Below are positions 28,840-64,000 of a stretch of DNA of 64,000 bases, one piece after another (position 1 is the first letter of the stretch; each line of letters opens with the position of its first letter). The DNA is from Mastigias papua (lineage: Eukaryota > Cnidaria > Scyphozoa > Rhizostomeae > Mastigiidae): positions 1,715,762 through 1,779,761 of the forward strand of contig OZ025278.1 in assembly GCA_964019165.1 (NCBI GenBank), written 5' to 3'. Both the position numbers and the translations under genes were made by a program. The notes beneath the pieces were generated by a model. The model was not told the DNA's origin. It worked only from the letters and a program-made list of their open reading frames with translations, and did not search any database.

Positions 28840-29542
28840 GTAACAATGCAATGTTACGCAAACTCCGCTATTCTTGCTAAGAAAGTCTTAAGTAAGTTTC
28901 AGTACTGAAGTAATGAAAAAGCTAACAAAGTCTAAGTGCTTAGCGATGAAAAACTTTCTTATAAAAAAGGTGTACTGCAGGAAGCCAAATCTTCGGGAAA
29001 ATGAACTACCGGAATGGTCTTGTATTATTATATCTTATATCTTATATTATATTATTATATCTTATATCTTGTATTATTCTAGATTTTGGACGTCTCTTGC
29101 AAATAAAGCCTAAACATTTCTTCATTTATATTTTTGTTTATATACAGCAACATATCAGAATATTAGCTACCCTATAATGAATAAACGTTAAACTAAAAGT
29201 TATATGAACAAAATAGATAAATCTGCTCTTCTACGAGGCGCATTTGTTTCGCTCGATCTTAGGGACACCTTCAAATTTACAGTAAAATAGCTCAGTACAG
29301 TATGATCTCTTCTTTGCTTTGGCATCTCATTCCAAGCACTCGTTCCATGCTATCCAAACGGCATTGTGCTGTATCCAAGACGAGGCAGGAGAAGTTGAAA
29401 ACCATTAATGAAGAACGTCATAACTATTACATCTTGATCTTTAATCTTCTGCTCTCATTATAAATCAATCAGAAACTTATACCTTAAAACTTTCATAAAC
29501 ATTTGCTGTTCCCTTCATAAATTTTCGAGCTCAATTGTTCAC
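26283..29542. other. Intergenic stretch between CD20-like gene B and the GPCR
   Basis: No supported gene. It contains two G-run repeat relics (26540-26700, 28190-28290), a hAT-end-like fragment near 27478-27524 ending GGCTACGGGCCTG, and a TCTG microsatellite. The first bases to the right of 26282 should include the promoter and 5' UTR of the CD20-like gene. Confidence 0.55.
28712..28839. repeat. (CTGT)n microsatellite
   Basis: About 128 bp of CTGT units interrupted by a few CAGT variants. It lies inside a dispersed repeat: the flanks (GTGCCTGTCTG on the left, GTAAC-AATGCA-GTTAC on the right) match the unexpanded sequence at 19909-19945. Confidence 0.9.
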
Positions 29543-30565
29543 TCACATTTGATTTGCTTCTATCTTTGGTGTAAGTTCACTGCTAACCGTAAATGCTCTA
29601 CCAGGTCTTGTCAGCTCTTTTGTTCTCCAAGGAGCAAAAATCAATTGTGCCATACCTCTTCTGTATTCCGGGCTTGAATATGTATAAATGAAAGGGTCAA
29701 GAACAGAATTTAGAACGGCAAAAATCATTCCTACTCTTAACCAGCGCTGTCTCTCATACTCTCCTTCAATTCCTTTTGGGAAGTAATTGAACGACCTTCC
29801 AAGGATCCAAATTGTAAAGAATGGACTCCAACATAATATGAAAGCCAGTATGAGAAATCCCACTAGTGTTGCAACACTTTTCCTGGCCCTTACTGCTGCG
29901 ATGTTACGTCCGGGCACACCTACGCTTCGTTTCCAAACATGAACAGCCAAAGCTAAATAACAAGTTATCATGGTAAAAATGGGAATTATCATGAAGAATA
30001 ATGTTGTCAACATAGAATAAAGATTGCCATTAATTCCTTTAGGCCACTGTCTGTAACAGATTGCATCGGTTCTGTTGTATTGGAATGACAAGCCATTAGG
30101 AATATTGGTTACGGTGCCAATCAACCACATCACAACACAACATCTTGTTACTGTGGTTCCTGATGTTACAACACTTCCTTGGTAGTTTCGAACAATACCC
30201 AGATACCGAACAACTGTAATAGCTGTGAGGGTAAGGATATTAGTGATGCTGGAACTCATGAAAAAGAGCAGCCCTACTGAACTGGCACATTGGAACCCCG
30301 CCGCACTTTTGTCTCCTAATGTCGTGAAGTCTATCCAGATAAAAGGCTGTATAGTTAAGGCCGATGTCATATCGGCCAACGAGAGATTCAGCAGCAGAAT
30401 GTTAAATGGCTTCCGCATTGTCTTATTCTTGTAAAACAGCACACAAATAAGCGAATTGCACACGATGTCAGCCAATGATAGCGTCATATAAACTGCATCA
30501 ATCGCTCGACTGAGAGTCGCGTCGAAAAGCTGGCGATGAATTATTGCATTCGCGGAGTGGTTCAT
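29543..30565 (-). CDS. Class A (rhodopsin-like) G-protein-coupled receptor, 340 aa
   Basis: Intronless coding region with seven hydrophobic segments. TM1 is at about 22-45. TM2 contains NLSLADM (Asp65) at about 54-75. TM3 begins near Cys93 and ends VVRYLGI (Arg120). TM4 contains Trp147, TM5 Pro195, TM6 the CWSP motif at 245-248, and TM7 ends DPFIY at 290-294. Cys93 and Cys170 can form the usual extracellular disulphide. The acidic residue of the D/E-R-Y motif is Val119, and the usual Asn of NPxxY is Asp290; both positions control activation in this class. The short N-terminus has an NHS glycosylation site and no signal peptide. The first Met is used; no upstream in-frame Met is seen in the window. 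The ligand is unknown; overall it looks like the large single-exon peptide/amine-type receptor families of cnidarians. Confidence 0.9.
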   Translation of the reverse strand: MNHSANAIIHRQLFDATLSRAIDAVYMTLSLADIVCNSLICVLFYKNKTMRKPFNILLLNLSLADMTSALTIQPFIWIDFTTLGDKSAAGFQCASSVGLLFFMSSSITNILTLTAITVVRYLGIVRNYQGSVVTSGTTVTRCCVVMWLIGTVTNIPNGLSFQYNRTDAICYRQWPKGINGNLYSMLTTLFFMIIPIFTMITCYLALAVHVWKRSVGVPGRNIAAVRARKSVATLVGFLILAFILCWSPFFTIWILGRSFNYFPKGIEGEYERQRWLRVGMIFAVLNSVLDPFIYTYSSPEYRRGMAQLIFAPWRTKELTRPGRAFTVSSELTPKIEANQM

Positions 30566-31851
30566 AATTCTGCAGTCTGTGCGTATCGACTATGGAACTG
30601 AGTAATAGACTGAAAGCAGGTATCCACAGCAAAGCGTGGGCTTGTACTGGGTTATACAGCGACCACAAGTCCCTGTGAAAAACGACGAAAAATGTTTAAT
30701 GTAATAATTTATGATGTTTGATTACCACGCTTTTTCAGGCTTTGGTTTCATCCTCTTCTGCAGTCAATGAACTGGCGGCGTTGCAGGCTGTTCAGCTCGT
30801 ACGGTCTTTCATATATGGTCTGAGGTTTATAATTGCACGGTACTGGTGTGTATCGTATCATGCATAACTATTGGTCTCCAGATGTAATGGACGAAGTTCC
30901 GGCCGATTCAACGCTTCCTAGAAAGACCTTTATCAGAACCACTGTGATAAATTTACGTAAACGAAAGCGACCAACATGACGATCACGTGACGAGCTACAG
31001 TAATATTTTCGTATGATTATGTTAACGAAACAGTTGCTAAAGTGCTATGTGAAGGTAGTGTCTGAGCCTGATAAAAGATTGAATAAATACATCTCCGTTT
31101 TAATCGAGACGTCAACCATTATCGATGCTTATCATATGGGAATGACATGAAATGTAGTGTTTTTAACACTGCGTTTCAATACTTTTACTGTTATTTCAAT
31201 TGTCATTGAAGTAAAACCTAGAAACACACTCGCAGACTTGAAGTAAATGGGTAAGTTACAACTGAATAATCGCCTTCTTTCTTATACACTCTTAATATAT
31301 CAGGAGTCGTTGAATTCTATCTTCTATTCAAACACCCAGCTACTACCTTGTTCCAACTATCATTTCATTCCCTGGCTTTTACCAAGAGCCAATGCTTTCA
31401 TTTTAATCAAAACACCAAATTAGGCTGCTTTCAGAGGCAAGCATTGATTGCCAGGCGCAGCTGAAATAAAAGCCGAAATCAGGAAAGTGTCAGAAAAATT
31501 TCGAATGAATTTAATATTAAGGATTAATATTAAATGTATTTAGTATTATTTGTTGGTACTAACTTTCATTACAGGGTTAGTTTTTTGTTATTGTCTTTTT
31601 GTTTACTTGTTTTGATTGCATGTGTTTACCATTATTCGTGTTTTCGATTATAACGTGTTTTTCACTTCTACTTGCTTACATTTTAGCTTGTTTTGCTTCC
31701 TTATTTGTGTCTACTTGTTTTTGCATTTTGTGCTTTGTTTTTATTCCGCTGTTGAGTTACTTATCGTACTTGAGCGCTCTTTCATTTTTTTAAGATCATA
31801 CTATTACGCATTTTTATTTAATCATTTGGAGTTTAATTTCTAGTATAAATT

Positions 31852-31852
31852 C

Positions 31853-31905
<53 letters not shown>

Positions 31906-31967
31906 TTTAGTTTGTTAGTTAGCTAGTCAGGTAGTTAGTTAGCTAGTTAGTTAGTTAGCTAGTTAGG

Positions 31968-31999
<32 letters not shown>
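31852..31999. repeat. (TTAG)n tetranucleotide satellite
   Basis: 148 bp of TTAG units with AGCTAG, AGGTAG and ATTTAG variants clustered in the middle third. It is an interstitial microsatellite; the hexamer TTAGGG is not tandemly present, so it is not a telomeric block. Confidence 0.95.
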
Positions 32000-32232
32000 G
32001 TGTCGTGGCTATCAGAGCTCAATGTTTCTGTGTGACGTGCTGGCAGCAGGGGGAGGGGGGGCAGGTAACATATGGCAAGTTTTTGTTTGTTACACAACTT
32101 GTTTGCTTCGTTTTAGTATGTATTTATGTAGTTAGCTTATTAATACGAATTATTACAAACCCTGTGCCCTTCCCTGCTGTTGTGTCTAATCGCAGTCACA
32201 TTATAAAAATCAAACAATGACTTTACATCGCA

Positions 32233-32600
32233 ATGGATCCGGAACAGAAAGTCTTTTGGCTGAGAATTGAATCTGTTTCGACTGGAACAAGAATAGACCC
32301 AAGACAACAAAATGCTCAAAGTGTTGCCATATTTATATCAAAGAGGGTTCGAGAGTGGCTCATACCCAAGTTACACGAAACTGTCCAGACCTACAAATAC
32401 CATGATATCGGACGGAATCTGCAAAAAAGGTTTTCATTATTCAGTCCTGACGGCATGGAACGATATATCTGCTAAAATATGCGAATGACCGACATTGAAT
32501 AGTTTTAAAAAGCAACTGAAAACTTTTCTAAAGGGCCACAAATCCCTGGAAGATCAGCGGTCTCTTTTAGTAGGATTAAATATTTTTTTCTGATTATTTA
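32233..32600 (+). pseudogene. Non-LTR retrotransposon (LINE) 3' ORF relic
   Basis: In the frame starting near 32448 it reads TAWNDISAKICE, a stop, then PTLNSFKKQLKTFLKG. The W-N-x-I followed by TLNSFKKxLKTFL signature is the conserved C-terminal end of reverse-transcriptase ORFs of CR1/L2/jockey-type LINEs. Just upstream, another frame gives a matching RNCPDLQIP and TESAKKVF stretch. The copy is frameshifted, has stops, and lacks the reverse transcriptase core, as expected for a 5'-truncated old insertion. Confidence 0.65.
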
Positions 32601-33035
32601 TTTTGGTATTGTAAAGTAGGTTTTATCTTAGCTGAGGATTGCATTTCAGGTATAAACAATTCAAATATATAAATACGTAAAATATATATTCTCTAGGGGG
32701 ACTTTTATGGCCCCTCTAGCAACACCTAAAACAGTGGCCATGACCACTAACAGAGCTCTTGAAAAGTCGAGTAGTAAAGTTGAAAGTGAAAATATCCTGC
32801 GAAAAAACAGTGAGTATTTCATTTGCATTTCATTTCCTATTCATTTACAGTTGGCTAAATAAATGACTACTAAACTCATTCTGGCCAACACAGTTACGAA
32901 ATTTTGCTTGCAATTAGAATAGCGTAGAGTAGTGGCATTGAAGTATATTATTGTTGTGTTTTTTGTTACGTGTGTTTTCCGACCCGAGTAGAAGTCAAAA
33001 AGACAACAATAAGAGATTCTATTATATACACTAAT

Positions 33036-33300
33036 GGGCGAGTGGCCAAGTGGTTAGAGCACTTAACTGCTAAGAACAACATCGATGGTTCGAGCCGAAC
33101 CCTCGGATCATAGTTGGGATGCTCGCTCACTGTCCACCCATCAGCAAATGGGTGGCAACACTAGGGACGTTAAAGGCGGCGAGGAAAGGGACTGGCCACC
33201 CTACCTCACTATGCCAGCGGCTCAGGATAAGTGTCTGCTCTAACGGGCACGCCCCCAACTTACGGAATCGTATATGGGACTCACTTTTACCTTTTTATAT
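33036..33300 (+). mobile_element. tRNA-derived SINE
   Basis: 33036-33105 resembles a tRNA gene. A pol III A box (TGGCCAAGTGG) lies at about position 8 and a B box (GGTTCGAGCC) about 50 bp later. The cloverleaf arms pair only loosely and a long unrelated body follows (GGGTGGCAACACTAGGG onward), so it is a SINE rather than a functional tRNA. The right boundary is uncertain. Confidence 0.7.
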
Positions 33301-35728
33301 ACACTATGTACACATACCACAGAATCCAAATAACATCAAAATCTAAAATTAACCTATAAAAGCTCTACAAACCCTATTCAAAACGTGTTACCATCCGTCT
33401 GTAAAAACCCAATCTAAAAGTAAACACAACGTAGTCATAAAAACAAACGTGATAACCATTACATTATACGAAAAGTCTGTTCAGTTGGTACTACAGAACT
33501 TCACTATAGCAAGAAAAAGCGGGAACATTCTTTTAGCATACTGAAAGCCTTTTTTCGTCCGACATTCGTCAGAGTATGAACCGTCGGATAACGACCGAAA
33601 GGTGAACCGAAATATATAGCCAGATGCGGGTACACGTGATATGTTGAATAATGTGTCTATTTACATTACATTATACTAAGAAGGCGATAAATGCTCCCTA
33701 GGGCATCGCCTATAAATCGCCAAATATAGTGCTCTTATAAAATTCTCGTATCTTAGGCCCTGGGCTCTTGTTACTGTCACTTAATTTGTGGCATGCTAAT
33801 TTTAAAATATTTTGAAAAGGACTGTGAAGCGACGTATTTGTATGATGTAAGGCTTACTCTAACCTATTTCTTATTATTGACAAGCACTTTTAAGTATTGT
33901 GATAAGCATAAGCTACAAATCAACTGCACATGCAGCTGGCTAATTTATGACAATCAAAAGTGATTTCAAACATAATACACGCCCACTTTCATGTATTAAA
34001 TATTTCCTTACTTACAGCTACTTCCGCATTAAACCGTAAATTGCCTTATTTAGATGTCTCGTCATTTGCTAAAGAAAAGGCAGGCCTCTGCTCAAAGCCT
34101 ATTGTTCAAACTTAGATGTACGATTAGCCTTCTCATTGTAGAATATTGCACAGGTGGTTGTGTTTAAAAGGCAGCATTATATATAAGCACTTGCAGGCAC
34201 AAAAGAGAGGCTTGTGGTACTTAACATCTCATCCTCTCTCATTTAGGTGCTGTTGCACTTACGTCAATACAATGCTGCAGAGACTCATCAATGCAGTCGG
34301 TTAATGCCAGGTTATGTTAGCTTTTCTGTTAGGCTTTGATGATCTATTAATTATTGACAGCCGTCTTCTGTAGGTATGATAGACGCATTAACATTGATCT
34401 TGTCGAAATGCATTCTTGTAAGCTTATTGGCTGTCCTGTCTGGCGAAGTTTATTTTTTCAGTACGTTGGGTACGTGTTACAGCTTCGAAGGGCTTGCTTG
34501 AAAAGAGTACGATTGGAAATGGCTGTTAATTCCTTCCCCCCTTTTCTATGCTAGAATTAGTTTCTCAATCTCGCAGTTGGATGGATTTTCTCCCAAGACA
34601 TACTTATCTCTAAAATGCTAAATTAACATGAATTAATCAAAGACAAAGCTCGATTCTTTTCAAGGGGGGGGAGCGGGAGGTGTGAGTGGAATAGGCATGA
34701 TCTGTGCAATTAACAATGGCTAATTAGACCCATTATCTTCAACACCCCAGACAGCCATAAGGGAATTACACCAGCGAATAAAGATATGGATTACAGAGCA
34801 GTTTTTAGTTACAAGGAAAGGTCAACAGTTGCATTGGTACAGAGTAAAGGATCTACATGGCCATATTTGGCCATACCTGATACCTCGAGTAAACGCATCT
34901 CGTGAAAATAACGACAATTGCTATAAAATTATACGAGATGACCGCTTTTATTTATCAACTGATGCGAGTACACTTTTTCGTTGGTAAAGGCCATGAACCT
35001 GATCTACAGGGTCTACATAACGCATCGATTTGATTACAGTGCACCCTAGCCTTGACTTAATTTTTGAAAAGTGCGACATTAGCAGAGCTGCAAGTTGGTA
35101 GCCCAAACACAGCTCTAAATCTGGAGGTCTGATGTGTAACAAGCAAGAAGGACAGATTGTACAGCTGCAAAGGGTATTTGTTAATGTACACGCATTTCAC
35201 TTGCAATTGTTTTGCTGAATAAGTCGATAATCAAACATTCCCCTTGCGATGATTAATGAGAGTAAGCACAAAGATAAAGTTTGATTATCGTATGTTTGGC
35301 AGAATTACTCGAATAAATTTGCAATGTACAAAATGACTTCGAAATTTTCCTCCTCAACTTCAGGAAGCAGAAATCAATTTAGTGGCCTTTGTATACGGCG
35401 ATGCACCAGGATCGTTCTGAGACGTTGAAGTGATCTCAACATACTTCAGTCTACTGGGAACTCAACAACACTAGTGCTCCCATATCCTCGTGAGTGTCCT
35501 AGTAGTTTCTCCAGTGCAATGATTGGGGGCAAGTCGCTATCACTTACGAAGATATGGAAACCAGGCCTAGCTTTAGCTCAGTGGCAGACACCAGGACGGA
35601 CGAATGGGGGATCAGCTCGTCAATAATTTGAAAGAACAATTGAATTTTTAGGGCTTGGTCACGAAAAGTGCTCCTTGAGCTTCGTACCGGTCACCTGTGG
35701 TCTGCTTGCCCCATACCACCAATAAACA

Positions 35729-35777
35729 GCCAAGTGTCGCCCAAGTGTCCGCCCAAGTGTCCGCCCAAGTGTCCGCC
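35729..35777. repeat. 12-bp tandem repeat, four units
   Basis: GCCCAAGTGTCC-type units repeated about four times; the first unit reads GCCAAGTGTC. Confidence 0.85.
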
Positions 35778-37456
35778 AGTACTTTAACTTACGAACAATC
35801 ACATACTTCTCATCCCCAGACCCGTCGAGTCGGGAGCCATTTGCTGCCCACCCCATCGGGGGGTCTACACATTACGAACCAAGAAGATATGACAGTAGAT
35901 AGGGACCGCCAGACAAAGCGACCCAGTACTAGTCCGATACAGAACTAAAACAAAATGCACGAAAAGTATCGTCAACAAGTTAATCATATGCATTCAAAAA
36001 TCATAAAAACAAAACTCTCCCTTATTAACTGATTACATTCTCGCTGAGAAACGTTTGCAAGCAAATAATAAAGCAAATACAAATGGGACGATAACACAAT
36101 TTGCAAATAGAAACGATGATGATTTGAATTGATATGTCGATTTTAATTAGTGCAAAGGGACTAAATGACTATATCAACACCCAGGATAAAAACATCCACT
36201 TGTAGATTGCATACTTGAAGCTGTACATATGATGACTACACTGCAGATAAATACAATAGGCCAAATCGACTACGAAAAGTTATATCGTGCAAAGGTGGAA
36301 GAGTTCTTCTATTTGGGAATCTGGTATAGGGGAGAAAAATTCTGCTAAATGCCTAAGTAAGTAGATCTATATAGCTTCCATTTGTACATGTTTGTCTGTT
36401 TCCTATTTGGTATTTATCTATTATTTATCTTTGCTCTGTTTGTCTGTAGACTAATGGTTGTATCACACACTATTTCAGTCGGGACTGTTTTCTTGGCACT
36501 GTTTTCTCTTGAGTTAGCTTGAATCTTGTCAATAGATTTTCAAACTTGTTTCAAAAGCTCTAAATTATTCTGTAAAATCTTCTGTAAATATTGCCAATTA
36601 CAAAAATCTAAGGGGACTACATTGCCAGGTTTCGATACTTTCACCATCTCTGATATTGTGCCTGGTAGTTGAAATGAGCCAAAAAGACGATGACGAAAGA
36701 TCAGAAAATAGCTGGGAATAATATTTGTATCTTTCCTTGATTGAGTTTCGAAAGAGGGAAATATTTTTAAGCTGTACACTAATTTAACGGAAAACCTAAC
36801 TCTCATCCCTCCGTGTTAGAGCTTCTTCATGTGAGAAATGTCGAAGTGCTTTGAAACATGCAACGTCATGAATTCAGTGTCTGAGTTCACTTTTTGATGC
36901 TACATGCAGTTGGGCCTAATCCTCTACCTGTGCGAGCCTGTCCCACGTCATGCAAGATGATGACATTAGCAAAACATAGCAAATATAACAGATAATTGGT
37001 AATAACGCAGAAACCGCAGTCCTGAAAACAAATGGTTTCTGCTTCCAATATACAATGACGTAATATCAAAGTCATTTACGTCAGTAATGATAAGATATTG
37101 GATAATTTACGGCAAACCTCTGGTTTCCATATCCTCCTAACAATTTCAAAATATATTTGCAAAAGGGCTCAACTGCATTCAGTTGCTTGGTTGGAATTAG
37201 AAATTTTTGGAGGCATGTATGCATCAACAGAACTATTCAGTGTATGTCTCTAAAGGAGAAAGTGCATTTCCCTGTGTATATGTATCTAACGAGTCGTCTT
37301 TGTGGCAGCATCTTCTTGGACATGTCATTATCATATGATTTCTACTAGAGAGAATCAAAACATACTTATTTACACAATAGAAAGGCACTTATAGCGTAAA
37401 TCAAACACAGGGTTGTTGATTGGAATCAATTTCATACGTAGTGCTGATAAAACTCC

Positions 37457-63551
<26,095 letters not shown>

Positions 63552-63745
63552 CTAAAATGCAATAAAATCAAAGTAAAATTTAATTTACATCAACTAAGCT
63601 ACTCTTGAGTACCGAATAATCGTCTCCCCTGATTGTTATTTTTTTAAATTTTTTCAACCCTCCCCCACTTATTCCAGCTCCCCATAAATTAATTTTGAAG
63701 ACTTTTTCTGTGAAACTGTGTTTTTCTCAGCGACTTTTTCAAGTA

Positions 63746-64000
63746 CACGTTTGTCTTATACGAAAAAATTTAATAAGAAAATGAGGCTCAAATGGCCAAA
63801 ATCTTAAAAAAATGTTAAGAAAATCACGAGGCTCAAGTTCCAAATTTCAACTTTTTACGTGCGAGAAATCGATATTAGCTCATTCTTTGCAAGCTCCTTT
63901 ACAAAGGTCGAACCTTTTCTTTGATAATCTTGATAAACAAAAATCAAACTTTTTATAGCAAATGATGGTAATCTCTTTTATCTAGTTTACTCAAATAAAT
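63746..64000. mobile_element. Mariner-type MITE, CACGTTCTTTTTA family, copy 3 (cut by window end)
   Basis: TA then CACGTTTGTCTTATACG, followed by GAGGCTCAAATGGCCAAAAT and GCTCATTCTTTGCAAGCTCC, closely matching 19986-20170. The right end lies outside the window. It sits upstream of the CUB exon, probably within an intron. Confidence 0.65.

Larger units (their letters stand above)
30566..37456. other. Long gene-poor interval between the GPCR and the VWDE-like gene
   Basis: No host exon could be supported. It contains a tetranucleotide satellite, a LINE 3' relic, a tRNA-derived SINE and a short 12-bp tandem repeat, listed separately. The first few hundred bases to the right of 30565 should hold the GPCR promoter and 5' UTR; no core element could be called. 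Confidence 0.55.

Noticed and set aside
31852..31999. Interstitial telomeric repeat.
   Set aside because: The unit is TTAG, not TTAGGG, and the variants do not restore the hexamer.
33036..33105. Functional tRNA gene.
   Set aside because: A and B boxes are present but the arms pair poorly and a long SINE-like body follows.

Overview
The window reads as a piece of an AT-rich animal (metazoan) nuclear genome. Genes are split by GT-AG introns, intergenic space is wide, and introns are full of microsatellites, tRNA-derived SINEs and TA-, TTA- and 8-bp-target-site DNA transposons. The families present (CD20/MS4A-like four-pass proteins, a class A GPCR with a single-exon coding region, a VWDE-like extracellular protein) and the style of the interspersed repeats suggest a non-vertebrate animal, most likely a cnidarian. 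That is an inference; the sequence alone does not fix the phylum. All recognised host genes are on the minus strand.

Layout. (1) 1-3438 is repeat-rich intergenic DNA. (2) 3439-9084 is a five-exon CD20/MS4A-like gene (267 aa). (3) 9291-18790 is a 9.5-kb array of a Tc1-like DNA transposon: three essentially identical 3.07-kb units plus a terminal 277-bp piece, flanked by TA on both sides, beginning 207 bp upstream of the start codon of the CD20-like gene. (4) 22472-26282 is a second five-exon CD20/MS4A-like gene (281 aa), paralogous exon by exon to the first, so the array sits between two tandem paralogues. (5) 29543-30565 is a class A GPCR. (6) 30566-37456 is gene-poor and holds a LINE 3' relic, a tRNA-derived SINE and a tetranucleotide satellite. 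(7) 37457-63551, continuing past the right edge, is one very large gene of which 29 coding exons are visible (about 2243 residues).

The large gene resembles VWDE (von Willebrand factor D and EGF domain protein). From the N-terminus it encodes a CUB domain, two duplicated exons each carrying two EGF domains, the cysteine-rich VWDE N-terminal region, two complete head-to-tail copies of the 11-exon VWDE core, one transmembrane helix and a long acidic cytoplasmic tail. The two core copies match exon for exon in order and intron phase, and the reading frame runs from copy 1 into copy 2. This is therefore an intragenic tandem duplication rather than two neighbouring genes. Copy 2 keeps a canonical VWD domain and copy 1 has lost its hallmarks.

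The most interesting points are the duplicated, membrane-anchored VWDE architecture; the Tc1-like tandem array, whose transposase has Ala where relatives carry the first catalytic Asp; and the pair of CD20-like proteins that both end in a PPPY (WW-domain ligand) motif.
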